From: Variovorax sp. IB41
Lineage (GTDB): Bacteria > Pseudomonadota > Gammaproteobacteria > Burkholderiales > Burkholderiaceae_C
Direction of reading: 5' to 3'
Length of the DNA stretch: 64,000 nt
Assembly: GCF_016405905.1 (NCBI RefSeq)
Contig: NZ_JAEFCB010000010.1
Span: 124,001 to 188,000 of the forward strand
Shown: positions 36,545 through 45,519 of the stretch, one piece after another
Position numbering within the stretch: the stretch's first letter is position 1
How the letters are laid out: every line of letters starts with the position of its first letter
Notes under the pieces: generated by a model
Seen by the model: the letters and a program-made list of their open reading frames with translations, nothing else
Databases searched by the model: none
What the model was told of the DNA's origin: nothing
Made by a program: the position numbers and the translations under genes

Positions 36545-39202
36545 TCAGGCGGCACTGCGTTCACGCGTGTTCAGTTTCTGGAGGGCATAGAGCGCGTCGA
36601 GGGCTTCGCGCGGGCTCATGGTGTCGGGGTCTAGCGCAGCCAGCGCGGATTCTACGGCGCTGGCCAGCGGCGTCTCGGCCACCGGAGGCGGCGCAAACAG
36701 GTCGACCTGTGCACGCGTTTGCGCATGCTGCGATTCGAGCGCTTCCAGCGCCTGCCGCGCATGGTTGACCACCGCCGCCGGCATGCCCGCAAGCCGCGCC
36801 ACCTGGATGCCGTAGCTCTTGCTGGCCGGGCCGGGCTGCATTTCGTGCAGGAACACGATGTCGCGGCCCGCCTCGGTCGCGCTCACGTGCATGTTCACCG
36901 CGCCGTGGTGCGTGGCCGGGAATTCGGTCAGCTCGAAGTAGTGCGTCGCGAACAGCGTGAAGGCCTTGCTGCGGTCATGCAACTGCGCTGCAATGCCCGC
37001 GGCCAGCGCGAGGCCGTCGAAGGTGCTGGTGCCGCGGCCGATTTCGTCCATCAGCACCAGCGACTGCGCCGTGGCGCTGTGCAAGATCTGCGCAGCCTCG
37101 GTCATCTCCAGCATGAAGGTCGACTGCGCATTGGCCAGGTCGTCCGCCGCACCGATGCGCGTGTGGATCGCATCGATCGGCCCGAGCCGGCAGGCCGCCG
37201 CCGGCACGTGCGAGCCGATGGAGGCGAGCAGCACGATGATCGCCACCTGCCGCATGTACGTCGATTTACCGCCCATGTTCGGCCCGGTGATCACCTGCAT
37301 GCGCTGCTGCGGCCCGAGCTGCGTGTCGTTGGCGATGAAGCCGCCCGACGACTTTTCGGCCAGCCGCGCCTCCACCACCGGATGCCGCCCCTGCTGGATC
37401 TCGATGCATGGGTGCGCCACGAAGCTCGGCGCGCGCCAGTGCAGCGTGTGCGAGCGCTCGGCCAGCGCGCACAGCGCATCGAGCGTCGCGATGCCGCCGG
37501 CCAGCTGCGTGAGCGCGGGCACCGAGGGCTGCAGCGCATCGAGCAACTGCTCGTAAAGCCACTTCTCGCGGGCGAGTGCGCGGTCTTGCGCGCTCAGCGC
37601 CTTGTCCTCGAAGGCCTTCAGCTCGGGCGTGATGAACCGCTCGGCGTTCTTCAGCGTCTGGCGGCGGCGGTAGTTGTCGGGCACCTTGGAGAGCGCGCTC
37701 TGCGTCACCTCGATGTAGAAGCCGTGCACCCGGTTGAACTGCACCCGCAGGTTGCTGATGCCGGTGCGCTCGCGCTCGCTCACTTCGAGCTTCAAGAGAA
37801 AGTCGTCGCAGTTGTCGCTGATGGCGCGCAGCTCGTCGAGCTCCGCGTCGTGGCCGGTGGCGATCACGCCGCCGTCGCGCACCAGCGCCGACGGGTCGGG
37901 CTTGATCGCGCTCACCAGCAGATCGGCGCAGCCCGGCGGCGGCGCGAGCCGCTCGGCGATGCGCGCCAGCAGCGGCGCGGCGGCAGGGAGGAGCGGTGCC
38001 AAATGCTCGGCCTTGTCGAGCGCCAGACGCAGCGCCAGCAGTTCGCGCGGGCGCACCTGGCGCAGCGCGATGCGCGCGGCGATGCGCTCCACATCGCTCG
38101 TGTTCTTCAGTTGCTCCCGCAGCGTGCGCCAGGGCGCGGCCGTGCCGCCGAGCACCGTGGACTGCAGCGCGCCGATGGCTTCGAGCCGCGCTTGCGCTTC
38201 GCTCCGGTCGCGCCGCGGCGAGAGCAGCCAGCGCTTCACGAGGCGGCTGCCCATGCCCGTCATGCAGGTGTCGAGCAGCGAGAACATCGTGGGCGAATCC
38301 TCGCCGCGCAGCGTCTGCACCAGTTCGAGGTTGCGCCGCGTGGTGGGCGGTAGCTCGATCAGGTCGCCATCGCGTTCGACAGAAAGCCGCTGCACATGCG
38401 AGAGCGCACGGCCCTGCGTGTGCTCTGCATAACCCAGCAGCGCGGCGGCCGCGGCATGCGCGTTGGTCAGCGATTCGGCATTCCACGCGGCCAGGCTGTT
38501 GCTGCCCATCTGCTCGCTGAGCTTGCGCTCACCGAGGCCGCCGTCGAACTGCCACGCGGGGCGGATCGAGAGCGTGAAGGGCGTTGCCGCCCGCGCGGCC
38601 TTCAGGCGCTGCTCGAAGGCCGGCGTCACCTCCGCGCTGTAGAGCAATTCGCTCGGCGCGATGCGCGCGATCCACGCCTCGAGCGCATCGGCCGGGCACT
38701 CGGCCAGCCGCAACTCGGCGCCCGTCACGCTCAGCCACGCGAGCCCGCAGAAATTGCGCGTGCCCGCATGCACCGCGAGCAGCAGCGATTCGCTCTTGTC
38801 GTTGAGCAGTTCCGAATCGGTCAGCGTGCCGGGCGTGACCACCCGCACCACCTTGCGCTCCACCGGCCCCTTGCTCGCGCCGACCTCTCCCACCTGCTCG
38901 CAGATGGCCACCGATTCGCCCAGCTTGATGAGCCGCGCGAGGTACGTATCGACCGCATGAAAGGGCACGCCGCACATCACCACGGGCTGCCCGGCCGACT
39001 GGCCGCGCTGGGTGAGCGTGATGTCGAGCAGCCGCGCGGCCTTTTCGGCATCGGCCCAGAACAGTTCGTAGAAATCGCCCATCCGGTAGAACAGCAGCGT
39101 GTCCGGATGGTTCGCCTTGAGGCCCAGGTACTGCGCCATCATGGGCGTGTGCCCGGAGAGATCGCTGGTCGGGGGAAGGGGTTGGGCAGTCGTCGTTTTC
39201 AC
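36545..39202 (-). CDS. mutS: DNA mismatch repair protein MutS
   Basis: Recognises mismatches and starts repair. The 885-residue protein is of normal MutS length. The N-terminal mismatch-binding domain has DTLLFYRMGDFYELFWADAE, with the FYE motif that stacks on the mismatch. The ATPase has VITGPNMGGKSTYMRQ (Walker A) near residue 640 and LVLMDEIGRGTSTFDG (Walker B). The protein starts with GTG (VKTTTAQ). It lies 27 bp upstream of the Anbu gene on the same strand, so it may be co-transcribed. Confidence 0.98.
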   Translation of the reverse strand: MKTTTAQPLPPTSDLSGHTPMMAQYLGLKANHPDTLLFYRMGDFYELFWADAEKAARLLDITLTQRGQSAGQPVVMCGVPFHAVDTYLARLIKLGESVAICEQVGEVGASKGPVERKVVRVVTPGTLTDSELLNDKSESLLLAVHAGTRNFCGLAWLSVTGAELRLAECPADALEAWIARIAPSELLYSAEVTPAFEQRLKAARAATPFTLSIRPAWQFDGGLGERKLSEQMGSNSLAAWNAESLTNAHAAAAALLGYAEHTQGRALSHVQRLSVERDGDLIELPPTTRRNLELVQTLRGEDSPTMFSLLDTCMTGMGSRLVKRWLLSPRRDRSEAQARLEAIGALQSTVLGGTAAPWRTLREQLKNTSDVERIAARIALRQVRPRELLALRLALDKAEHLAPLLPAAAPLLARIAERLAPPPGCADLLVSAIKPDPSALVRDGGVIATGHDAELDELRAISDNCDDFLLKLEVSERERTGISNLRVQFNRVHGFYIEVTQSALSKVPDNYRRRQTLKNAERFITPELKAFEDKALSAQDRALAREKWLYEQLLDALQPSVPALTQLAGGIATLDALCALAERSHTLHWRAPSFVAHPCIEIQQGRHPVVEARLAEKSSGGFIANDTQLGPQQRMQVITGPNMGGKSTYMRQVAIIVLLASIGSHVPAAACRLGPIDAIHTRIGAADDLANAQSTFMLEMTEAAQILHSATAQSLVLMDEIGRGTSTFDGLALAAGIAAQLHDRSKAFTLFATHYFELTEFPATHHGAVNMHVSATEAGRDIVFLHEMQPGPASKSYGIQVARLAGMPAAVVNHARQALEALESQHAQTRAQVDLFAPPPVAETPLASAVESALAALDPDTMSPREALDALYALQKLNTRERSAA

Positions 39203-39234
39203 TCGGGGGATTATCGGGGACGGGAGGGCGGCGC

Positions 39235-39567
39235 TCAGCCGACGCTCAGCTTCACCGGCTTGCCGATGCGGCTGAGCATTTCGACCAGCGTATCGAGGGT
39301 GAATTTGGTGGTCTTCCTGTTGACCACGTCGGAAACCCGAGGGCGGGAGACCATCAGGATTTCTGCGGCTTCGGCCTGTTTCAGGTGATGCGCTTCGATC
39401 CAGTTCGACAGCTCTTCCATGAGCTGCTGCTTCAACAGCCGCGTGTCGTTGATCTGCTTTTGCGATGCGGCCTGCAGACGCTTGGCCTCGGCCGCGGGAA
39501 AGCCCAGTTCGAGAAAGATGTTGGCGCCCGGCTTTGTGACGTGCTGGATGGTGGTGTCGGTCTTCAT
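39235..39567 (-). CDS. HigA-like antitoxin, XRE/HTH_37 family
   Basis: A 110-residue DNA-binding antitoxin. The helix-turn-helix lies at about residues 55-90 (HHLKQAEAAEILMVSRPRVS), and it ends LSRIGKPVKLSVG. The N-terminal half carries FLELGFPAAEAKRLQ, the piece that in this family wraps the toxin. ATG 39567 overlaps the toxin stop by ATGA (39564-39567). The toxin gene comes first, the reversed order typical of HigBA. It probably binds the palindrome upstream of the toxin. Confidence 0.85.
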   Translation of the reverse strand: MKTDTTIQHVTKPGANIFLELGFPAAEAKRLQAASQKQINDTRLLKQQLMEELSNWIEAHHLKQAEAAEILMVSRPRVSDVVNRKTTKFTLDTLVEMLSRIGKPVKLSVG

Positions 39568-39908
39568 GGTCGATGCTTCCTTGTGTCGATCATCGCGCGG
39601 TAGCGCGTCTCGGCGATGGCCTTGTCCTGCTGGCTGGTGGCTTGTGTCTTCTTCTGGAAGCAATGCAGGACATAAATCGCTTCCTCGAACTTGGCTACGT
39701 ACATCACGCGATAGATACCGCTTGAATCCCTGAGCCGGATTTCCCGCGTGCCGGCGCCAACGTCGTTGAAGGGCTTCCAGTCCGTCGGGTCCAGCCCGGC
39801 CTGTACCTTGCCCAACTCGAAGCCGGCTGCCCGGCGTGGCTCCTCGGGGAAGGTCAGCAGATCCGCATAGGAAGAGCCAACCCACCGAATTTCCTTTTCG
39901 TCCATCAA
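39564..39908 (-). CDS. HigB/Gp49-like RelE-superfamily toxin
   Basis: A 114-residue predicted ribosome-dependent mRNA interferase. TREIRLRDSSGIYRVMYVAK and YVLHCFQKKTQATSQQDKAI are the two conserved stretches of the phage Gp49-like family. The lysine-rich KKTQAT part and the terminal RYRAM helix hold the likely catalytic residues. It is coupled to the antitoxin by ATGA and preceded by an operator-like palindrome. Confidence 0.85.
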   Translation of the reverse strand: MMDEKEIRWVGSSYADLLTFPEEPRRAAGFELGKVQAGLDPTDWKPFNDVGAGTREIRLRDSSGIYRVMYVAKFEEAIYVLHCFQKKTQATSQQDKAIAETRYRAMIDTRKHRP

Positions 39909-39919
39909 CGCGCCTGTCT

Positions 39920-39935
39920 GTATAAGATTTTATAC
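39920..39935 (-). promoter_or_regulatory. Operator/-10 overlap of the HigBA-like pair
   Basis: GTATAA-GATT-TTATAC is a perfect 6-bp inverted repeat with a 4-nt spacer. On the minus strand it contains TATAAAAT, a good -10 box, so the antitoxin could cover the promoter. It lies 12 bp upstream of the toxin ATG. Confidence 0.65.
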
Positions 39936-40183
39936 GCGAAAGCCGATGCGCTCCACACGCAATGGCTTCCCCCCTGTCGAATCATTCTCGGCACGGCCTG
40001 CATGCTTTTTCGCAGGCGCCGGCCAACTCGGTCCCGATTACCGTGAACTTTGCGCGGGTACCAAGGCTGATCGTTCGCGCGGCGTGCGGCAGCGATACCG
40101 GGCGCAATGTCCGCATCCATCCGTCCGCATCCCCCCGCTCTAAAATCCCCCCGCGCAAACCCCGCGTGAAGAACAAGGCGCCC

Positions 40184-40807
40184 ATGGCCCCCCCGGAAGA
40201 AATCAAAGGCCCTGAAGCGGACGCGCTCCCCGACACCGCCACCTTGCCCGCCGAACTCGCGGCGCTGTATCTGTGCATGTCGCCGGCCCAGCTGGCGGAC
40301 CTGCGCAAGTCGAAGCGCCCCGAGCGCGGCGCGGGCAACGGCCCCTCCGTCATCCGGCCCGTCGAAGGCGGCCCGGCCGGCCCCAAGGACCCGGTGCTCT
40401 ACCAGCTGGGCACGCTGCGCGAGTATGCGAAGGCGCACGCCGCGCCCTCCGACTACGACACCGCATCCAAGAGCGGCATGCTCGGCTGGGTGTCCGCCAA
40501 GCTGCCTTTCTTCGCCGAGCGCGAGCCGCGCATCAAGCGCGGCAAGCGCGTGCTCATCGGCGGCGCGTGGGACCGCGCGGACCCGCTGCGCGAGAAGCGT
40601 TTCATCGATCTGGCCAAGGGCCGCATCCGCTTCACGTCGCTCACCTGCGCCGAAGCCGCAGTGAGCCTGTGGGCCGACGTGGCGAGCCACGCGGCCTTCG
40701 CCGAAAAGGGCCTCGCCTTGCTCAACGGCGAGACGCAGGCCATCGAGGCCTCGCTGGCCGCCACCCGCGACCTGGCCGCGGCCTCGAAATCCGACGCGGC
40801 GACCTGA
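40184..40807 (+). CDS. Hypothetical protein with Ala/Pro-rich N-terminus
   Basis: A 207-residue soluble protein I do not recognise. ATG 40184 (MAPPEEIKGPEADALPD) follows AAGG. A longer frame to 39962 looks non-coding. GTG 40166 is a further option. The first half has TLPAELAALYLCMSPAQLADLRK, which resembles a short helix-turn-helix-like or DNA-binding segment. The middle has RGKRVLIGGAWDRADPLREK. The end is helical and Ala-rich. A TAAAAT at 40141 could be its -10 box. It precedes corA by 37 bp. Confidence 0.62.
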   Translation: MAPPEEIKGPEADALPDTATLPAELAALYLCMSPAQLADLRKSKRPERGAGNGPSVIRPVEGGPAGPKDPVLYQLGTLREYAKAHAAPSDYDTASKSGMLGWVSAKLPFFAEREPRIKRGKRVLIGGAWDRADPLREKRFIDLAKGRIRFTSLTCAEAAVSLWADVASHAAFAEKGLALLNGETQAIEASLAATRDLAAASKSDAAT

Positions 40808-40844
40808 CGGGTCCCGCCGCACGACCGACCATGGACGAGCACCG

Positions 40845-41822
40845 ATGCTGATCAACTGCGTGGCCTACGAAAACGGCGCCAAGCTCGCCGACATTCCCGT
40901 CGAGGACATCAGCGACTACATCACCCGGCCCGGCTGCTTCGTCTGGGTGGCGCTGAGCGATCCCGCGCCCGAGGAACTGGCCGAGATGCAGAAGGAATTC
41001 AACCTGCACCCGCTGGCCGTCGAAGACGCCCACCACGGCCACCAGCGCCCCAAGGTCGAGGAGTACGGCGATTCGCTCTTCGTGGTCATGCACCTGGTGG
41101 AGCCCTCGGCCGAAGGCGAGCACTGCGTGAACGTGGGCGAGGTGGACGTGTTCGTCGGCCGCAACTACGTGCTCTCGGTGCGCAACCGCAGCCAGCAAGG
41201 CTTTCTGGGCGTGCGCGAGCGCTGCGAGCGCGAGCCCGACCTCTTGCGCAACGGCGCGGGCTTCGTGCTCTATGCGCTGATGGACGCGGTGGTCGACCGC
41301 TACTTTCCCGTCATCGATGCGCTCGAGGTCGAGCTGGAGACCATCGAGCAGCAGATCTTCGGCCACAGCGGCGCGGCGCGCGACAAGATCAAGCAGCTCT
41401 ATGACCTGAAGCGCCGCAGCATGACCCTGAAGCGCGCGGTGGCCCCGCTCGTGGAGGCCGCGGGCAAGCTGTATGGCGGGCGCGTGCCGCAGATCTGCAT
41501 GGGCACGCAGGAGTACTTTCGCGACGTGGGCGATCACCTGGGCCGCATCAACGGCTCCATCGACGCGATGCGCGACACCATCGGCACCGCCATCGCGGTG
41601 AACCTGTCGATGGTGACCATCGAAGACAGCGAAGTCACCAAGCGCCTGGCCGCCTGGGCCAGCATCTTCGCGGTGTGCACCGCGTTCGCCGGCATCTGGG
41701 GCATGAACTTCGAGAACATGCCCGAGCTCAAATTCCGGTACGGCTATGCGGTGGCGCTGGGGCTCATCGTCAGCACCTGCGGCTATCTGTACTACCGGTT
41801 CCGGCGCGCGGGATGGCTCTGA
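40845..41822 (+). CDS. corA: CorA-type magnesium/cobalt transporter
   Basis: A 325-residue pentameric metal channel. A large N-terminal cytoplasmic domain ends in long helices (VELETIEQQIFGH and KQLYDLKRRSMTLKRAV). Two C-terminal membrane helices follow, and the family loop GMN appears as WGMNFENMPEL. The C-terminus is short and basic (YYRFRRAGWL), as usual. No riboswitch-like leader was recognised upstream. Confidence 0.95.
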   Translation: MLINCVAYENGAKLADIPVEDISDYITRPGCFVWVALSDPAPEELAEMQKEFNLHPLAVEDAHHGHQRPKVEEYGDSLFVVMHLVEPSAEGEHCVNVGEVDVFVGRNYVLSVRNRSQQGFLGVRERCEREPDLLRNGAGFVLYALMDAVVDRYFPVIDALEVELETIEQQIFGHSGAARDKIKQLYDLKRRSMTLKRAVAPLVEAAGKLYGGRVPQICMGTQEYFRDVGDHLGRINGSIDAMRDTIGTAIAVNLSMVTIEDSEVTKRLAAWASIFAVCTAFAGIWGMNFENMPELKFRYGYAVALGLIVSTCGYLYYRFRRAGWL

Positions 41823-41877
41823 AGGCCGTGCGCCGCTCAGCCTGCTAATCCCAAACTAATAAACATGTAGATAATCC

Positions 41878-41897
41878 AGTCCCTTATGAAAAGGGAC
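41878..41897 (+). promoter_or_regulatory. Start-codon hairpin of the MarR gene
   Basis: GTCCCTT and AAGGGAC (41879-41885, 41891-41897) form a perfect 7-bp stem whose 5-nt loop ATGAA contains the MarR start codon at 41886. A GATAAT at 41870-41875 could be the -10 box. No ribosome binding site is present. Confidence 0.5.
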
Positions 41898-42353
41898 TTC
41901 ACCCAGCGCTTCGGCTTCCTCGTCAAGGAAGTCGGCAAGCTCTACGTCGATGAGTTCGACCGCCTCGCGCGCGAACGCATCGGCCTGACCAGCGCGCAAT
42001 GCCGCCTCCTGGGCGTGCTCGCGATGCGCGGCGACGAAGAGCCGCTCTCGCAGGCCGAACTCGCGCAGCGCCTGGATCTCACCCCCATGGCCGTCGCGGG
42101 CCTGTGCGACCGCATGGCGGCAGCCGGCTGGATTCGCCGCGAGCCCAGCGCCACCGACCGCCGCGTCAACAAGATCCACCTGCAGCCCAGTGCCGAGAAG
42201 GCGCTCGATGCGGCGCTGAGCATCAGCGACGGCCTCAACGCCCGCGTGATGTCGGTGCTCTCCCAGCCCGAGCGCGCGCAGTTGCTGGTCCTGCTCAACA
42301 AGGTGCGCGGCAGCCTCATCGACATCACCTCCGGCGACGCGCAAAAGCCATGA
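41886..42353 (+). CDS. MarR-family regulator
   Basis: A 155-residue winged-helix repressor. LTSAQCRLLGVLAMRGDEEP and LSQAELAQRLDLTPMAVAGL form the helix-turn-helix, and RREPSATDRRVNKIHLQPSA forms the wing with its conserved Asp-Arg. It overlaps the downstream exporter by ATGA and so is likely to control it, as EmrR does for EmrAB. There is no Shine-Dalgarno sequence upstream of ATG 41886. Confidence 0.92.
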   Translation: MKRDFTQRFGFLVKEVGKLYVDEFDRLARERIGLTSAQCRLLGVLAMRGDEEPLSQAELAQRLDLTPMAVAGLCDRMAAAGWIRREPSATDRRVNKIHLQPSAEKALDAALSISDGLNARVMSVLSQPERAQLLVLLNKVRGSLIDITSGDAQKP

Positions 42354-43882
42354 GCGTCGCCCCCGGAACCACCGTGCCGCACCGCGGCATGATCACCATC
42401 TCGATCATGCTGGCGACCATCATGCAGGCGCTGGACACCACCATCGCCAACGTCGCCTTGCCCCACATGCAGGGGAGCCTTCAGGCCTCGCAGGACCAGA
42501 TCACCTGGGTGCTCACCTCCTACATCGTCGCCTCGGCCATCGCGCTGCCGCTCACCGGGTGGCTGTGCGGCCACTGGGGGCGGCGGCGCGTGTTCATCAT
42601 TTCGGTGATCGGGTTCACGGTCGCTTCGGCGCTGTGCGGCGTGGCGACGTCGCTCGTGGGCATCGTGGCCGCGCGCCTGTTGCAGGGCGTGTTCGGCGCG
42701 GCGCTGGTGCCGCTGTCGCAGGCGGTGCTGCTCGATATCAACCCGCGCGAGAAGGTCGGCCAGGCCATGGCCATCTGGGGCGCGGGCATCATGGTCGGGC
42801 CCATCCTCGGGCCGCTCTTGGGCGGCTGGCTCACCGAGAACTTCGACTGGCGCTGGGTCTTCTTCATCAACCTGCCCGTGGGCATCTTCGCGTTCTGGGG
42901 CATCGCGCGCTACCTGCCCGAGAGCCGGCCGCAGGGCGAGAAGCTCGACATCTTCGGCTTCGTCACGCTGAGCCTGGCCATCGGCATGCTGCAACTGTTT
43001 CTCGACCGCGGCGAACAGCTCGACTGGTTCGATTCGTGGGAAATCAAGCTCGAAGCCGCCGCCGCGCTCGTGGCCTTCGGCTTCTTCGTGGTCCACACCT
43101 GGACCGTGCAGGGCGTGTCGTTCTTCGACCGCGACTTGCTCAAAGACCGCAACTTCGTCACCGGCCTTCTGTTCGCGTTCATCGTCGGCATGATCCTCTT
43201 CGCGACGATGGCGCTCTTGCCCAACTTCCTGCAGGGCCTCATGGGCTATCCGGTCGTCTACACCGGCGAGGTGACCGCGCCGCGCGGCGTGGGCACCATG
43301 ATCGCGATGATCATCGTCGGGCGCCTCGTGCAGCGCATCGACGTGCGCGCCATCATGGCCGTGGGCTTCGGCCTCACGGCCTTCTCGCTCTACCAGATGA
43401 CGCGGCTCACGCTGCAGATGGACAGCAGCCTCATCGTTCTCTCGGGCTTCATCCAGGGGCTGGGCATCGGCTTCACCTTCGTGCCGCTGTCGACCGCCAC
43501 GTTCGCGACGCTCGCGCCTCGATTGCGCAACCAGGGCACGCCCATCTTCAGCCTGCTGCGCAACATCGGCAGCAGCGTGGGCATCTCGATCGTGCAGGCG
43601 CTGTTGACCGAAGGCTCGAGCAAGGCGCATGCGCAGATCGCGGCGACCGTGACACCGGGCAACCCCGGGCTGGTCAACCTGCCGCCGATGATGTCGCCCG
43701 ACACCATGGCCGGGCTCGCGATGCTCAACGCCGAGGTCACGCGGCAGGGCGCGCTAATCGGCTATCTCGATGACTTCGCGATCATGATGGTGATCACGCT
43801 GCTGGCGATTCCGCTGCTGCTGCTGATCCGCAGCCCGCGGCGCAATGCGGCCGCGTCAGGCCCCGCAGAAGTGCCGCACTGA
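42350..43882 (+). CDS. DHA2-family MFS exporter, EmrB-like
   Basis: A 510-residue, 14-helix drug:proton antiporter. The protein has QALDTTIANVALPHMQGSL (motif D1-like), GHWGRRRVFIISVIGFTVAS (motif A), and PILGPLLGGWLTENFDWRW (motif C of antiporters). The gene begins inside the MarR stop codon. The periplasmic adaptor EmrA, normally upstream, is absent here, so it either works alone or uses an adaptor elsewhere. The 3' end runs into a BIME-like repeat. Confidence 0.92.
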   Translation: MSVAPGTTVPHRGMITISIMLATIMQALDTTIANVALPHMQGSLQASQDQITWVLTSYIVASAIALPLTGWLCGHWGRRRVFIISVIGFTVASALCGVATSLVGIVAARLLQGVFGAALVPLSQAVLLDINPREKVGQAMAIWGAGIMVGPILGPLLGGWLTENFDWRWVFFINLPVGIFAFWGIARYLPESRPQGEKLDIFGFVTLSLAIGMLQLFLDRGEQLDWFDSWEIKLEAAAALVAFGFFVVHTWTVQGVSFFDRDLLKDRNFVTGLLFAFIVGMILFATMALLPNFLQGLMGYPVVYTGEVTAPRGVGTMIAMIIVGRLVQRIDVRAIMAVGFGLTAFSLYQMTRLTLQMDSSLIVLSGFIQGLGIGFTFVPLSTATFATLAPRLRNQGTPIFSLLRNIGSSVGISIVQALLTEGSSKAHAQIAATVTPGNPGLVNLPPMMSPDTMAGLAMLNAEVTRQGALIGYLDDFAIMMVITLLAIPLLLLIRSPRRNAAASGPAEVPH

Positions 43883-43894
43883 GTTGGAGTTTGA

Positions 43895-44018
43895 ATTTCT
43901 CCCTCCCCCTCTGGGGGAGGGCAGGGGTGGGGGCAAGCGGCGGTCGATGAGGCACTGCGCTTGACCAGCGCCGCTTGCCCCCATCCCAGCCTTCCCCCAA
44001 AGGGGGAAGGAGCAATGC
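43895..44018. repeat. BIME-like composite inverted repeat
   Basis: Two GC-rich hairpin tips, CCCTCCCCC-TCT-GGGGGAGGG (43901-43921) and CCTTCCCCC-AAA-GGGGGAAGG (43990-44010), flank an internal inverted repeat. That repeat runs from GGGGTGGGGGCAAGCGGCG on the left to its complement on the right, with one mismatch. The same layout in the opposite orientation forms the centre of the large element at 19517-19628. It lies between convergent genes, where it could end or stabilise both transcripts. Confidence 0.85.
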
Positions 44019-44022
44019 GGGA

Positions 44023-44865
44023 TCACTCGTCGTGCGAATCGTGCGTGGCCGCAGTGCCGCGCCGCCAGTAGCCCGACGCCCGCGTCCACTTCGGGTTCGC
44101 GCCGCGCTCGCCTACGAGGTGCGCGCGCACGGCCTTCGCGATGCCCGACTCGCAGCCGACCCACGCGTGAAAGTCGCCGGCCGGCAGCTTCGCGGCCTTC
44201 AGCGCATCGACCAGCACCGTGCTCACGCCGGCCTCGGCGCCGCGCCGATGCACCCAGTGCAGCGTGAGCTCGGCCTCGGTCTCGAACGGAATCTCGTCCG
44301 CCTCGCTGTCGACTTCCGCCAGCACCACCACCCGCGCTCCGGCCGGCAGTTCGGCCAGGCGGCGCGAGATGGCGGGCAGCGCGGTGTCGTCGCCCACGAG
44401 CAGGTGCCAGTCGAACTCGGTCGGCACGATGAACGAGCCGCGCGGGCCGCCCACGCCGAGCGTGTCGCCGGGCTTGGCCTTCTCGGCCCATTGCGTGGCG
44501 GGGCCGGCGTCGTGCAGCGCGAAGTCGATCTCCAGCGTGTTGGCCTTGGCGTCGTGGCGGCGCGGCGTGTAGTCGCGCATCGTCGGGCGGCCGCTCGCGG
44601 GCCAGACCGGACCATCGGGCCCGGCCGTCGGCAGCGTGAGCTGGCCCGTTGCGGCATCGGGGAAAAAGATCTTCGCGTGGTCGTCGAACCCCGGGCTCGT
44701 GAAGCCCGGGAGGTCGTCGCCAGTGAGCACGATGCGGATGAGGTGCGGCGTCACGCGCTGCACCGTCTTCACCGTGAGCTGGCGAAAGCGAAGGTCATGG
44801 CGCACGCGGCGCGGCGTGCGGTCTGGAGTGCTGGAAGAAGCAGTAGTAGTAGTGAAGTCGGTCAT
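44023..44865 (-). CDS. Siderophore-interacting ferric reductase, YqjH/ViuB-like
   Basis: A 280-residue NAD(P)H-dependent flavoprotein that would reduce ferric siderophores in the cytoplasm. The FAD-binding part has TPHLIRIVLTGDDLPGF and RPTMRDYTPRRHD (an R-x-Y-T/S-x-R motif). GGPRGSFIVPTEFDWHLLVG and AWVGCESGIAKAVRAHL complete the fold. The PadR regulator lies 15 bp upstream, just as yqjH is linked to yqjI in E. coli, though there they are divergent. The pair would link metal status to iron release. Confidence 0.88.
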   Translation of the reverse strand: MTDFTTTTASSSTPDRTPRRVRHDLRFRQLTVKTVQRVTPHLIRIVLTGDDLPGFTSPGFDDHAKIFFPDAATGQLTLPTAGPDGPVWPASGRPTMRDYTPRRHDAKANTLEIDFALHDAGPATQWAEKAKPGDTLGVGGPRGSFIVPTEFDWHLLVGDDTALPAISRRLAELPAGARVVVLAEVDSEADEIPFETEAELTLHWVHRRGAEAGVSTVLVDALKAAKLPAGDFHAWVGCESGIAKAVRAHLVGERGANPKWTRASGYWRRGTAATHDSHDE

Positions 44866-44880
44866 TTCAAAAAAGTTGAT

Positions 44881-45501
44881 TCAGATGCGCTCTAACTGTT
44901 GAGCGGCGCTGTCGAGCACCGCGGCGAAATCGTGGGCTTGTTGTTCGGTGAGGGGTGCGCCCGCGAGGCGCATGCGCATCGCGAGCTTCAGGTTTTCGAT
45001 GGCGCGCGTGACCTGCGGCGGGCGTCCGCCGCGCGGGCCCGCGCCGTCCACGCCGCCCGACATGCGGGCCATCATGGCGTCGGCCGTTTCTCGGTTGGCG
45101 GCCAGAAACTCCTGGCCGCCGGGCGTGATGCTGTAGCGCTTGCGGCCGCCGCCATCGGCCGTTTCCACGCTCAGGTGGCCCATCTCCTCGAGCAGCGTGA
45201 GGGTGGGGTAGACCACACCGGGGCTCGGCGCGTAGCTCCCGCCCAGGCGGTCTTCGATGGCCTTGATGAGCTCGTAGCCGTGCGACGGTTTGTCGGCGAT
45301 CAGCTGCAGCAGCACGAAGCGCAGGCCGCCGTGGCCGAACACGCGCCCGCCGCCGCGTCCGCCGCGGCCTCCATGCATGCGCTCGTCGCCGGGCGCGCCG
45401 TGGTGCCGGCCGCGGCCGCCCGAGCAGCCGTCGTCGTGTTCGCCACGGGGGGCGTGGCAGTGGTGGTTGTGGTGGTGATGGCCGAAGTGGGGGTGTCGCA
45501 T
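44881..45501 (-). CDS. PadR-family regulator with His-rich N-terminus, YqjI-like
   Basis: A 206-residue repressor. Residues 1-55 are extraordinarily rich in His and Gly (RHPHFGHHHHNHHCHAPRGE and HGAPGDERMHGGRGGRGGG), a likely nickel- or iron-binding arm. The PadR winged helix follows: LLQLIADKPSHGYELIKAIE, GVVYPTLTLLEEMGHLSV and RKRYSITPGGQEFL. In E. coli, YqjI uses such an arm to sense nickel and control the ferric reductase YqjH. ATG 45501 is chosen because AAGGA sits seven bases upstream. ATG 45516 has no such site. Confidence 0.88.
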   Translation of the reverse strand: MRHPHFGHHHHNHHCHAPRGEHDDGCSGGRGRHHGAPGDERMHGGRGGRGGGRVFGHGGLRFVLLQLIADKPSHGYELIKAIEDRLGGSYAPSPGVVYPTLTLLEEMGHLSVETADGGGRKRYSITPGGQEFLAANRETADAMMARMSGGVDGAGPRGGRPPQVTRAIENLKLAMRMRLAGAPLTEQQAHDFAAVLDSAAQQLERI

Positions 45502-45519
45502 GTCGATGTCCTTCATGAC

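Noticed and set aside
40845..41822. Magnesium riboswitch upstream of corA
   Set aside because: The spacer is only 37 bp and shows no suitable stem structure.
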